The position numbers and the translations under genes were made by a program. A stretch of DNA of 64,000 nt from Heloderma charlesbogerti (taxonomy: Eukaryota; Chordata; Lepidosauria; Squamata; Helodermatidae): assembly GCA_026122225.1 (NCBI GenBank), contig JANEZZ010000520.1, forward strand, positions 1,674,001 through 1,738,000, written 5' to 3'. The notes under the pieces are model-generated. The model did not search any database. It was not told the origin of the DNA and saw only the letters and a program-made list of their open reading frames with translations. Below, piece after piece: positions 21,718 through 33,040 of the stretch. Positions within the stretch are counted from its first letter, which is position 1, and each line of letters starts with the position of its first letter.

Positions 21718-22077
21718 GGGCAGTATCTAGTTCTGGCCATCCATCCATGTGGCCCATCACCTTTTTTGTTCCACACATGGCCAGCCCCACTAATTCCATT
21801 GGGCAAACAGCCCCCACTGCCTGCGCAATGGCGATTTAGCACTTCTGGGGACAAGGCCTGAAATGAGCAGAAACATTAGTTTCTGGAAGGGGGCAGGTCG
21901 GTGGTGCTCCCTTATGCAAACCCTGCCAACATGCCCCAGTCCAGAAACAAGTGTTTCCCCTCATTTTGGGTTTCCCCTGGAAACATTAAATTTTTGCTGC
22001 ACAAGCAGGGAGGGCCACTTGTGCAATGGAATTGATGGGACTGGCCGCATACAGCCTGTCACCATTGGATACTGCCC
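21718..22077. mobile_element. MITE with GGGCAGTATCC terminal repeats
   Basis: The left end is GGGCAGTATCTAG and the reverse complement of the right end is GGGCAGTATCCAATGG. The inner parts CACATGGCCAGCCCCA / TGGGACTGGCCGCA and TTCCATTGGGCA / TGCAATGGAATTG are partly complementary. The element at 32642-33040 uses the same end sequence. There is no coding frame, and the target duplication is unresolved. Confidence 0.6.
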
Positions 22078-22697
22078 ATAGTGAGACCACGTTGCTCAGG
22101 TACTAGCAGTGACTAACCATTATGTGCTCTATAGCAAAAACCCAGTCTCACACAGTTGCCGCTCACAACAAAAATTGGGCCTGGCAAATGGGACTAAGGT
22201 TGCTGAAGAGAGTAGGATGCAGGCAGGTTTCTCCATCTTACCTGCTGCACACCATGGTAAATATACCCACTCTGACTCTATTTCTTCCTCTTTCTCCTGA
22301 ATCCACTCTAAAACTGATCCATTCTGCCCCTCATGCGGCCCACCCTTGACATTGAAACCTGAAGGAACCGCTGTTGCACATAGCTCCCCTAACACCCTCT
22401 CTGCTCCTTATCTGGTGACTCATAACTCTCCACTTCTCTCTTTTCTTGCTATATCACTGTGTTTGGGAATAATGCTAGGGGACTGATTTACTAATCAAGT
22501 CTTCTTCACGCTGCAAATACTGATGGTAAAATAAAACTCATATTGTTTACATTAATTTACACTTAATCTTTGTCAGTGAGCTAATTTCCCCACTTTTGTC
22601 AAAGTGGTCTTCCCTGTGCGCACGACGACTCTGCAAAAGATCCCTGTATTTCTGGGTTTGTTGAGTACATGTGTACGCATATGAGCTAGTGTGCACG

Positions 22698-23217
22698 TGT
22701 CAAGGTGGAAACGAGGAACAGCAATCCATGGGACAGGAGCTCGCTCATCTCTCATAAGCACAGCAGCTGGCAGAGATTCCTCCTGCCAGCATTCCTGGGA
22801 TAGATAGTGACCCTGGCAGTGAGACAGTGCTGGAGGGGGGCTGGCTGGACGCTTGGTGCAGATGCAGGGAGCAACAACAGATGGAGGGTGCGGAAAGGAG
22901 ACATAGTGCTCATTTGGCGCGCAAACAACGGTCGCGTCCCAAGGACCCAAGGGAAAGAGGGAGGATATCTCCCTAGCCCATAAGTTCAGGGTCATCCCGT
23001 GATTCTCCTTCAAACGGGGACCAACTGCCTTACCTGGAGCTTAGGCTACCCAGCTATCTTTCCCCAGTGCTGTTCCTTGCTTTGGCGCTAGCAACTAGTA
23101 TTCTGAAAGAGTCATAAAATAATAAAGGAACAAAGTCTTGGAAAGAATTCCTCGTCATCTGTGTCCTGGGTTGGCTATTGGTGGGGACTGCAAGAGGCAG
23201 CTAGGGCGCTCCTGACA
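22698..23217 (+). mobile_element. Solo LTR, family TGTCA...TGACA, copy 1
   Basis: The 520-bp unit begins TGTCAAGG and ends GCTCCTGACA, with perfect 5-bp duplications GCACG at 22693-22697 and 23218-23222. It is closely related to 44975-45512. A plus-strand frame, broken by a stop, reads an acidic/polar segment (AQQLAEIPPA, IDSDPGSE) followed by an Arg-rich one (MEGAERRHSAHLARKQR). An ATAATAAAGG polyadenylation-like signal lies near 23119. No internal retroelement sequence flanks it, so it is a solo LTR left by LTR-LTR recombination. Confidence 0.85.
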
Positions 23218-23386
23218 GCACGTGTGAACAAGGGCATTCAGTAATATGATGGATGCACCAGTTCGAACAGGACTGCTCATCTCACTAGCACCATCAGTCT
23301 CACCTTCCAAGCTGGCTCTTACATTTCACAAAAAACCCTGCATACCTGACCTTCTCCAGGGCAATATAAATCCTCCCTAAGGTAGT

Positions 23387-23476
23387 TTATACTGCAATAC
23401 TATACTTATTACCTGGGAGTAATGAAAACTCGGTGGGACTTATGTCTGAGTAGACATGTCAAGGATTGCGTTGTTA
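23387..23476. mobile_element. Short MITE (AGTAAGTCCCATTG family)
   Basis: ACTGCAATACTATACTTATT, CCTGGGAGTAATG, GTGGGACTTATGTCTGAGTA and GGATTGCGTTGTTAA form a ~90-bp palindromic element. Related copies lie at 7037 and 42424. Confidence 0.6.
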
Positions 23477-23479
23477 AGT

Positions 23480-24009
23480 AAGCAAGTCATGTAAAAGAAG
23501 AGCCAGGCAGCTTTGAAAAAGACCACCCAGTTTGATTTGAGAGAAAAACAATATGAATGACCAGCTAGGCTTTTTATGTGCAGTGAGACCCTATTTATCA
23601 ACCCTTCCAAGAGCATGTCCAACCCACTCTGCTCCGTATTACATCCTGAGTTATGGCTTTCTCTGATACCTCAGAGGAAAATGGGATGGTGGAAAATACT
23701 AGTAGTGGATTAGCATTTTGCTTGTATAAAAACCAATCCACAGCACCACAGTTTTATGCTATTTCCTTAGGTTTTTCTGAACACCTTGGCTTGCTAAATC
23801 AAATGTCAACTAATGAGAGAAAATGAAATTGCCTGACTATTACAACATCACAAGGGATGGACATCTGTGGCCATCCAAAAAAAGATAGAAAACAGAAAAA
23901 GGTAGAAAGATAGAAAAACATGGCCATTCAGTAAGCCCCCAAAATTGTATGTTAAAGTTAATTGTATGGCCATTTTCTGGCCACTCGCCTTTTTTTTAAA
24001 AAAAGAGAG
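23480..24009. other. Unassigned sequence
   Basis: No feature is recognised apart from an A/G-rich stretch at 23875-23920. Confidence 0.3.
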
Positions 24010-24012
24010 TAT

Positions 24013-24350
24013 GACTGGGTTTGCACAACATGCTAACCCACACTCAGTGGTTGAGTGTGGGTTGTTGCTGAACCATGGTGTCCAAACCCAGGACATTTTC
24101 TGCAGGGTGCCTTGTTAACCATGCCGTGTGGCTTATTTTTCTTCAACAAGCCACCTTGAGAACCCATGGTTTGTTGTTGGGTTCTTCAGGGTGGTCAACA
24201 AGACGCACTGCATAGTTAACAAGCCACCCTGCAGAAAATGTCCTGGGTTCAGACAGCACACTAACCCACAGTTCAACAAACAACCTATGGTTCAACAACA
24301 ACCCACACTCAACTACTGAGTGTGGGTTATTGTGTTGTGTGAACAGTCCC
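24013..24350. mobile_element. 338-bp palindromic MITE with TAT target duplication
   Basis: The left end is GACTGGGTTTGCACAACA and the right end on the opposite strand is GGGACTGTTCACACAACA. TAT flanks both sides (24010-24012, 24351-24353). Long self-complementary arms run through AACCCACACTCA / TGAGTGTGGGTT and AGGACATTTTCTGCAGGGT / ACCCTGCAGAAAATGTCCT. It has no transposase. It is a relative of 6684-7022 and is probably mobilised in trans by a PIF/Harbinger enzyme. Confidence 0.8.
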
Positions 24351-24353
24351 TAT

Positions 24354-25870
24354 GAGTAGGAGAAAGAAATGCTGGAAGCAGCGCACAACAGGTGAATGAG
24401 CCACCATGCAGCCCTATTTGAATAGATACTAGAACTCTGTTACTGGGGGATGGGGAGAACACCTCAACCTTGAGAAAGTAAAGAAGAAACTTTCCCAAAA
24501 GCTGCCAGTTGCTCTGTGAACTGGGGAATGCAGAACATTTCAAAGGGGAGATGCAGAAGCCTGCAGTGTCAAAATCTATCCCATGGGAAATAAAATTAAT
24601 AAAAGCACTCAGGCCTTCCTCCCCCTTTAGGAGTCCTCAATTCCACTCTCTCAAGGTCAAATTAAAGCATAGCATGCCCAGCTCCATCAAAATCAACAAA
24701 CGCATTCCTTCCATCACCTTTGATCTATATAGCTCTGGGGATAACTGCATTAATGTCAACAGGGTTTCTTTGCGGAGAATCTTCTTTACTGTAGCCCTAA
24801 GTTGTCATACAGGTTTCTAGATCCTCAATTTTTTGCTTGGCAATAGCAAATATTTTACCCCCTTTAGCAGTCATTTCTTTTGTGGCATTCTGTGTTGCTG
24901 TCAGACCTACACTTATATGGATAACTGAAACCAATCATTCCACCAGAATCCTTTCTTCTAGTTGTGATTCCCAGCCCTTTCATTATCTATAGCCAGCCTC
25001 CCCTTAGAAAGCAGATTGTGCTGTATGCTCAATATCCATTAGCAGCAATTGCCAGAGGGAATGCAATTTTCACACTGCAGCTAATGGACTTTGGGCAAAT
25101 ATCTTTAGCAGTAACCACAACATACTACACAGACTCCCCCCTCTTTGGCAGAGCATAAGAAGAAGGCTAGGAGAAACTGGTTTTTCTTGCATGTAAGCTA
25201 CCAAGTTCTTCCCAAGTCATGCAGTGAATTTTATAGACATTCAGAGATATTATCTAACTTTATATAAAGAAATCTTCACAATTTAGATGTCTTTGGAACT
25301 GTGTTCCAAGAGCCACCCTTTTAGGTCTTTTGGAATTTTGTGCAGTGTTTTCTTAAATCTGATTTTTCTGTAGGCAATATATTTATCACTGATTCTTATC
25401 CCTAGTATTTTGAATCATAATTCTCAAGGAATAATAACATAAAGTCATAATATTTTTCTTACATCTAAATGGAGGCACACATCAAGAGAAAAATCACACA
25501 ATATATTTCAAACAGGATTTTAATGTGAATTATTCAAGGGGTTAAGCTGTTTACTGTAATCATTTTGAGGGAGGGCTGATGAAATGAGATGGAGGGAAGG
25601 AAGCTTTTACCCAATGGGAGTACAGACTATAGTAGCAGTTTTTCCAAAGCTGGAAAAACCTATAATTCAATCTGATTCACACCAATTCTGTTTTATTGTT
25701 AAAACAATACAGCCATCACAAAATAAAAGATAACCCTAGGATAGCCCCATTTCAGGAAATTATATAAACAAATCAAGTGTGAATACATTTCGGTATCCAA
25801 AGAACCTACATTTGCTTCAACCCAAATCCCTTTCAAGTTTCTGAGTAGCCACAGTAAATCTTCAAAGTGA
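24354..25870. other. Unassigned sequence
   Basis: No exon, RNA gene or repeat family is recognisable. Open frames are short and lack motifs. Confidence 0.35.
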
Positions 25871-25874
25871 CATA

Positions 25875-26007
25875 GGCTGAATCTACACATAGCAGTTTTA
25901 CTGTTATCATACTGGAATGATAACTATTGGTGCCCATTGGTGTCACGTGCACCAATAGTTATCATTGCTGTATGATAACGGTAAAACTGCTATGTGTAGA
26001 TTCAGCC
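25875..26007. mobile_element. 133-bp near-perfect palindromic MITE
   Basis: The arms pair for almost the whole length: GGCTGAATCTACACATAGCA at the left is matched exactly at the right, and CACCAATAGTTATCAT is matched near the centre. ATA occurs on both flanks (25872-25874, 26008-26010). The unit starts GGC and ends GCC with a 3-bp A/T duplication, as Harbinger-type MITEs do. Confidence 0.75.
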
Positions 26008-26856
26008 ATACTTTTCCAAATTAAAAAAAAAGGTAAGCTTATTTCAGATTGATCATCGGCATTTTGTATCTGAATGAACAGATTCACTCAACTGCTTTCC
26101 AGGAATATATCATGGAATATAATAGGTAATTACATACATTATCAATGGGTCAAGTTCTGCAAATAGCTATTCAATTTCTTTAGCTCACTTTACAGCATAC
26201 AAAAACCTGCAAAAAGTATCTGAGTTACACAAATATGAATTCAACAAACGGGGAGTGTTTGAATGGCCAAATGGAAAGTAAGCACAAACCACCCAGCTCT
26301 TTCAGTAAGAGCTATAAGCCAATTTGTCTTTTGTGCCTTTGAAAACCTTCACCCATCTAACTAATGCTTAATGCAAACATTTGTTTCCATAGCTAGCTTG
26401 TAAATTATTCAATACTATTGTGGCTTTGAGAATTCATTTTAGAAGTTGGTATTCTCTGTGCTTAGGTCCCCAAAGTTACAAGAATTTTCTTGCCACTCTC
26501 TGAATAGATGACTTCCAAACTCCACATGTTCCCCCCCTCCCGCCACTGCCAAGCTTCAAAAGGGCTGGAAATCCAGGGCCAGCCTTACCATTAGGCAGGG
26601 TGTGGTAGTTGCTTCAGGTGGCAGATTCTGTGAGGCAGCAGAAAGGTGTTGGGGGAGATTGCTGTGAGTCATATGGCATGCCCTGCATCCCCTAAGTTAG
26701 TCTGCTGCCTTCAGATATAGTGGACAATGGTGTCCCATTGTCAGTGTTGAAGAAATATTCAACTACCAGCCCAGTTGACTTTAAGACACAGAACAGTAGA
26801 GGGCAAAATCTTGTCTGCCTCAGGCAGCAAAGTGTTTTGGGCCAGCCCTGGCAACT

Positions 26857-27120
26857 GCCTGCTGTTGCTCCTCATTCTCCTCTTTCTCATCACTGATGCC
26901 ACTTGCTTGCTTGACAGGCAAAGAGCAAGTAGGCAGTGGCATCTACCGTTCCGCCCTCTCACCACTACCGTTGTCTGGGCCAGAGCAAGAGGCAGAGGAA
27001 CAAGCAGGTTGCAATGATGAAGAGGAAGAGAAACTCCAGGGGGCTCTTGCCAGTGGGCCCCTGCTGTGGTGTGGGCTCTTGGCAGGTGCCCAACCATGCC
27101 TACCCTTGACACCAGCCCTA
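26857..27120 (+). repeat. Dispersed repeat, copy 2 (matches 3086-3347)
   Basis: It shares the ordered blocks described for 3086-3347. Upstream, 26571-26700 carries TTAGGCAGGGTGTGG-TAGTTGCTTCAGGTGGCAGA, which recurs near 57630 as AGGCAATTGCCTTGGGTGGCA. The full repeat may therefore begin about 280 bp earlier. The family is not named. Confidence 0.6.
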
Positions 27121-28862
27121 GCAGCAGTGATGGCCTCGCTCCATCGTGAGCAGTTTTATCTAAGATGCTTCACTGCCCCCTACCTACTTCATCATCGAAG
27201 TGCTTTGAATTATTGTGTGTGTTTGTGGTGGATAAGACAGACAAACAGACAGACAGATATGGAAATAGTGTATGAGAGAAAACAATATTAATAAAGCAAC
27301 TGGGTCAACATAAAGGAGTAAATATTCATTGCAAGATTGTGTATTGTTTCTATGGTGTGCTTAACACTGTTCTGTTTCGGTTCTACAATCAAGCCTGTAA
27401 AGAAGCTGAGCCCAAGAGATCTCAACCCAGCAAGCCCCAGCCCAACCAGGGGGAGGAGCTTGGAAAAGGACACAGTGAGAGGTGTACCCAGTGAACCTCT
27501 GTAAGGTAAGATCCAATATATCTGCAAGAAGGTACCAATCATAACAGGGAAGGTAAAGGCAAACAAGCACAAAGGTCAAGTGTCAAGGAAGCCAAGGGCA
27601 AAAAGAGAGGGGAATGTGGCAATAACTCATTGGACTCTGCCAGCAACTCAGGCGAGGTGGGTCTTTCCAGGACTGGCTCTCTACAGGATTACTGGGTCAC
27701 TGAGGTATTAAAATATCATGAAAGGAGTACACAAAGCAAGGAAGATCCCAAATATATCTGGGAACTTGTTGGGGAAACTCCCAGTCTCAGCAATGCCCAG
27801 CCCATATATGCCAATGACACCGCTGGTGCCCATTGGGCCTGGAAAGGTCAGGCCAGGATATTAAAAAGAATACAGAGGCATTTCCACCTTTTTGTCCTTA
27901 GAGGGTATCCACAAAGCACAAACCGATACAGAAGAACTGGGTTTTAATCTTTCTGATATATTTGGAAGTGGTTTTCTCTGTAGCCCTGGAAGGGGTATGA
28001 ATACATGGAGACTGTTAGGAGAACCTTGGCTCTCTTATTATATCCTGTCTGCTGGGAAAAGAGACCCATGTGTAACACAAAACGTGTGGTCCCATTTGTT
28101 ACTGTTATTCTTAACTTATTCTTTATCCTGCGTGCACTATGACATCCTACAGAAAATATGGATTCCAACGTTTGCCAAGTCTGTATTATTTAATGATGGT
28201 GTTATTGATTATGCATGCAAGTGCACATGCAAACAGGATCAATGGTGGTTCTTTCCAATAACTTGTCTGCAGATTCCATATAAAACAGAAGGCAGCCATG
28301 GATCAGTATACAAATAAAGCAATTACGATTAATTACTTTTGCTTCTGTACCTATACACGAGATGGACAGCACTATGCATTCATTCATTCATTCACACGCA
28401 CGCATGCATGCACACACACATGAAATAAACATGCAAATCCATCCTGTCCCTTTATTCTATGTAACATTAACAGACTAGCTGCAGATTGCCATTCTCTATC
28501 CCGGCAGGTTTTGCTTTGTTATGCTAACGCTTGAATTCTGCCTTTTGAAGTGGTACTGCAGCAGAACAGATAAAGGTATTCTTCTTGTACTCTGCACACT
28601 GTCCTAGCAGGTTTTGGCCCTAAGCCAGCCTCAAAGCAGCAGCTTGTATTATTCTGGTACAATGGACAGCAAAAAATCTCAGGTGGTTCACGGCTGGACT
28701 GTGAAGGATTCTCCTCCTCCTCAGAAACATCTCAGGCCAAGTTCAGAAGGCAAGCAGCCAAGATGTTCCAGAGGTCACCTCACACTGTTATCTTCAGCTT
28801 CCAATCCATACACACAGTGCATGCTCACTGCATTCAGGAAAGACCGCTTTTATGTTTTACTA
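27121..28862. other. Mostly unassigned; two small tandem repeats
   Basis: (ACAG)n at about 27236-27258 and ATTC/CACG-type repeats at 28377-28424 (CATTCATTCATTCATTC, then CATGCATGCACACACACA). A 142-codon plus frame (27892-28317) has a hydrophobic centre but no family motif that I trust. Confidence 0.35.
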
Positions 28863-28873
28863 TTTTTTCCTGA

Positions 28874-29568
28874 TTGAAACTCAACATTAAGTAAAAAACC
28901 TAAGATCATGACATCTGGCCCCATCACTTCCTGGCATATAGAAGGGGAAGAAATGGAAGCAGTGACAGATTTTATTTTCTTGGGCCCCAAGATCACCGCA
29001 GACGGTGACTGTAGCCATGAAATTAAAAGACACTTGCTCCCTGAGAGGAAAGCTATGGCAAACCTAGACAGCGTAGTAAGAAGCAGAGACATCACCTTGC
29101 CGACAAAGGTTCGTATCATCAAAGCTATGGTTTTCCCAGTAGCAATGTATGGCTGTGAGAGCTGGACTATAAGGAAGGCTGAGCACCGAAGAATTGATGC
29201 TTTCGAACTGTGGTGCTGGAGAAGACTCTTACGAGTCCCCTGGACTGCAAGGAGGTCAAATCAGTCCATCCTAAAGGAAATCAACCCTGAGTGCTCCTTG
29301 GAGGGACAGATACTGAAGCTGAAGCTCCAATATTTTGGACACCTAATGCGAAGAGAAAAGTCACTGGAAAAGACCCTGATGCAGGGAAAGGTTGTAGGCA
29401 AAAGGAGAAGGGGACAGCAGAGGATGAGATGGCTAGATAGCATCACCGATGCAATGAATATGAACTTGAGCACACTCCGGGAGAGAGTGGAGGACAGGAG
29501 GGCCTGGCGTGCTATGGTCCATGGGGTCACGAAGAGTCGGACACGACTTAACGACTGAACAACAACAA
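28874..29568 (+). mobile_element. BovB (RTE clade) LINE 3' end with open ORF
   Basis: BovB is an RTE-clade LINE known to have moved between squamates and ruminants. The plus strand is open for 216 codons (28908-29558). It contains ADGDCSHEIKRHLL, FPVAMYGCESWT, the block AEHRRIDAFELWCWRRLLR, TARRSNQSILKEI and LQYFGHLMRR, and ends HGVTKSRTRLND, the RT thumb and C-terminal region of BovB. It closes with the typical ACGACTGAACAACAACAA tail. The 11-bp flanks TTTTTTCCTGA (28863-28873) and TTTCTTCCTGA (29569-29579) form a likely target duplication. The 5' end is truncated, so endonuclease and RT core are missing, but no stop interrupts the remaining frame. This suggests a fairly recent insertion. 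Confidence 0.92.
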
Positions 29569-29579
29569 TTTCTTCCTGA

Positions 29580-32095
29580 GCAGTAATGGGTACTGGACAG
29601 ATACTGCTGCCGAGGCCAGCTTTATTATAGTCTTTGCTGTGCCCTGAACACCATCGTTAACTGTGTCAGAACTTTTACATTATGAGCTGATTTTCAGTTG
29701 CTCATAACTTGTGCGACGGGGATGGGGGGGGACACCTTCACATAATGCTGGGACCGAGTTCATCCCAAGTCAGGCTACAGCCACACACACTATCAATGTA
29801 GATGGGTACTGAAGAATAGCATGTAGAGATTGCCCCAACTTCACAACAAAGGAGTCCCTGGAACAAGGCCACAGTAGGCCACAACCACCAAAAATGTGAA
29901 ACCTGACTGGAGATTAAAAACAATTGAAACACTCCACAATACCTCTCCCCATCTTTTTCCAGCTGTAGCAAATGAACCTATAGAAGTGACAGCTTCTCTA
30001 CACTAGATACAATGAATCTTGCCTGGCATAAGCCTGATGTGTGCGGCAAAACCATCTCCTATATTAGATGTATCTATACAGAGAGGGCATGTATCTATGG
30101 ACTAGAAAGGGGAGAGCAAAGAAAAGGAGAAGGAAAAGTGTTGCTGTACCTGGTTCCTCTATATGTGACTGCGCTCACTAGTGCAAAATTCTTAGCATCT
30201 ATAGGTTATGCTACTTTAACTGCAAATAGAAATCTTGATGAGATTTCATTTCACATTATAGGCTAACAACTCAGAGAGTTGAAGACTACCACTGTGCTGT
30301 GGCTAACTATCTGCTAGAATGATGGTGAAATGCATAAAGAACAATATTTACCAGTGATACCTAAATACCAAACAATATCCAGGTTGTTATAGATAAAGAG
30401 ACTGAAAGTGGAGCCCTGAGTTTTGTCATCTTCTCAAGGAGCCAGGAGGGTATATCCTCCCTGATCATTTTAATAGATATCTATTCCACCTAAGGCTGCT
30501 CACAAGCAGAAAAATAAACTACCATTAAATAACAAGTAATGATAAATGCACTTTGTATTATTTTTGAAAGTCACTTCCATGGCTTATTTGACTAAAAGGT
30601 TACCAAAAAATGTGCAAAATAAGTAAGTAATAGTTTCATCATGCAAATGAGCATGGAACCTAATTCTGACCTTTTGAGCTCAAAATGGGGGTGGGGGAGA
30701 GGACTCAGGAAGCTAGGGCTAATTACAGAGGGGGGCTAAATTATCCACCCGTTTCAGGGCTGGGGGCTTATCAGCAAAGGAGGACTCTCTCTCTCTCTTT
30801 ACTTGCAGTGGAACTGCCCTTCGGGTTTGCCTCCTGCCACCCGCCATTTCTCCCGTTCACACTGATGCCACAGCGGTATGTAGCTTTGTTCTACAGGGGC
30901 ATTGTGGGGAGGCAGGGGAGAATGACAGCTGCCAGGATATGGCCACTGAAAGATGCTTCCTCACTACCTGTGGCAGCAAAACCTTTAAGGGAGAAAAAAG
31001 AGAGGAAGTTGCTGCTGCTGCTGCCATGCATACCCCCACAAACCACTGAATCTTTCTCCCATGCCAAAAATGCCCCCCCCCCAGCCTGTGAATGGAGTGG
31101 TGAATGGGGAGGGGCATTTTCACTCCACCCTAATTTTTTTTTCCTGATTTACCCATTTATCCTTCAATGAAACCATATGGAAACAGAAATTCCATTTATT
31201 CTAAGCTTTTATCTGAATCATTTGGATGTCCTCAAGGCCAACTGGATAAATTAGGTAATAATACATGAAAAAGACCTGCCAAGTTTGTACAAGCCAGCAA
31301 AAGGCAAAGCACACACAGGATTGAAAGTCAGAGTATTTGGTTGCTACTCTTAGCTCCAATCTGCCATTGCCTGACTGAAGTGTGGAAGTCATTTCACCAA
31401 TGTCTATTGGGTACATTTACACTGCTTGCTCTTTAGGGCAGGAAGTGTCTGTCACTCGCTATGCAGAGGCACCCTTCTGATCACAGCAAAAGCCTCCAGT
31501 TGCTACCACAGTAGAAACAACGAGCATGCCAAAGGGAACCTGGCATTTCTGTATTAGCAGAGTACAATAACTATAACTCCAATAAGGCAACTTGCCAACT
31601 GGGAATGGCATTCAGCCACATTTCAGCCGTAGGAACTGGTGCCAGCAGCACACTGCCTTTCAGAGTGGAAGGTCAGCTCAACTGTTAATTGCTCTTGTAA
31701 CAACTAACAGCCTTAATTACAGTGTTTTATGGCTTTACTATAAGAGCAATTATATGTTGACAGTCAACCTTAACACTGATTATTTCTTATTTGGCTAGGA
31801 CACCAGTTGAGGCAGAAGAAACATTCCCATATAAATTCACTCTGATTGAATGATGGAGATTTGAAATGGTATGAACAGCCCATTCCTTTTGACAAAGTAA
31901 ATGGAGAGCCTTTACATTTCTGGTACCATGAGTCTCATCTCCAATCGGTTTGGTGCAAAGGAAATAACTGGAAACAGCATGATGTTTCACAGAATCACAG
32001 CTAATCAGAACAGTCTCTTTATTTCTTCGAGCTTGTTACACTTCAGTTCTTGACTGCTATAGTGGGAAGTAAAATGTTACATTCATTTCCGTGTA
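29580..32095. other. Unassigned sequence
   Basis: It contains a CT run near 30786-30798, a short (TGC)n near 31009-31024 and a C-run near 31073-31083. No transposon or exon is recognised. Confidence 0.35.
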
Positions 32096-32103
32096 GCTGC
32101 AGG

Positions 32104-32538
32104 TAGGGAGGTCTGTCCCTGGGAAATCTGGTAACTTTTCTACTCATCAGAATTCCATGGCATGTACAGCTCGATGTATGTTTGCGAGATGAGCTGCAGG
32201 TTTTCCCTGAACTCTGGGAACTTTTTTTGCGCATTTTCCCCCTCAGGTTCTGCAATTTGTGCAAATTTCTAAGCAATTTGCACATGCTTCTGAGCCATTC
32301 ATACAAACTATGGCTCAGCTTGCAAAAATTATAGCCTATGTTGCACAAATTACGGCCAAATTTAGACAAATTGCTCAGAAATATGTGCAAAACCTGTGGG
32401 GAGGAAGTGCACCAACTGGCCAGACTTGCTGCAGATTGAGTTGGGCGCCACAGCAGGAAGTGAAACACAGTCCAGGGTGAGTGGAACCCAGGAAAACTCA
32501 TCACGCTCCCCCCCCCATGGATTTCTCTGACATCCCTA
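32104..32538. mobile_element. hAT-like element with perfect 8-bp target duplication
   Basis: The left end is TAGGGAGGTC and the right end on the opposite strand is TAGGGATGTC. The flanks GCTGCAGG (32096-32103) and GCTGCAGG (32539-32546) are identical. The interior is rich in AATTTGTGCAAATTT-type short palindromes and codes for nothing recognisable. The 153-codon minus frame across it is fortuitous. Confidence 0.75.
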
Positions 32539-32641
32539 GCTGCAGGTATATTGCACTAAAGGGGACAGATAGTGACCCCCCCCCCAAGTAAGCTAATTTG
32601 CCTCAATTTACACCAAGAAATATAATGCAAAAACATATAAT

Positions 32642-33040
32642 GGGCAATATCCAACAAGGTAATTCTGCTAGCACAAATGATTTTGTGGAATCACTGCACG
32701 AGTGGAAACTAGGTTCCAAACTATGCACAAGAGGAGAAACCAAGTTATGTTTTCACAACCACATTTGCACAAGCAGTTGTGCAACTGGCTGCACATTACA
32801 CTTGCACAGCTCCTTCCACAACTGGTTCTGCAACCAGAAGTGGTTACACAACTGTTATGCAAATGTAATGCACAACTGGTTCTGCAACCAGTTGTACATT
32901 ACATTTGCATAACAGTTGTGTAACCACTTCTGTAACCAGTTGCATAAGCATAACGTGCAACCGCTTGCAAAATGGAAAGATTCTGCAGAGCTCCACTAGC
33001 ACTATTTGAGTTTGCAGAATGACACCTTTGGATACTGCCC
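32642..33040. mobile_element. MITE with GGGCARTATCC ends and a 96-bp internal hairpin
   Basis: GGGCAATATCCAACAAGGTA at the left pairs with GGGCAGTATCCAAAGGTGTC on the reverse complement of the right. The interior is built of GTTGTGCAAC / GGTTCTGCAACC-type units and contains the hairpin described separately. The same end sequence is found at 21718-22077. Confidence 0.65.
32836..32931. repeat. Near-perfect 96-bp hairpin, 46-bp arms
   Basis: The arms at 32836-32881 and 32886-32931 are complementary except for about one position, with a 4-bp loop. Each arm carries the octamer ATGCAAAT (32857-32864 on the plus strand, its complement at 32903-32910). As RNA it would fold into a stem of pre-miRNA size or larger. 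It lies inside the MITE at 32642-33040. Confidence 0.8.

Noticed and set aside
27892..28317. Possible retroviral envelope transmembrane remnant
   Set aside because: There is a hydrophobic stretch with a Phe-Gly-Ser context, but no cysteine motif, no neighbouring pol or LTR, and too little similarity to claim.
28377..28424. Regulatory cluster of ATGCATGC motifs
   Set aside because: It is a compound microsatellite (ATTC, CACG, CATG, CA units).
32043..32504. 153-codon Cys-rich open frame on the minus strand as a gene
   Set aside because: It spans the hAT-like element at 32104-32538. Its Cys and Ser residues come from the palindromic GCAA/TTGC text, and no domain is visible.
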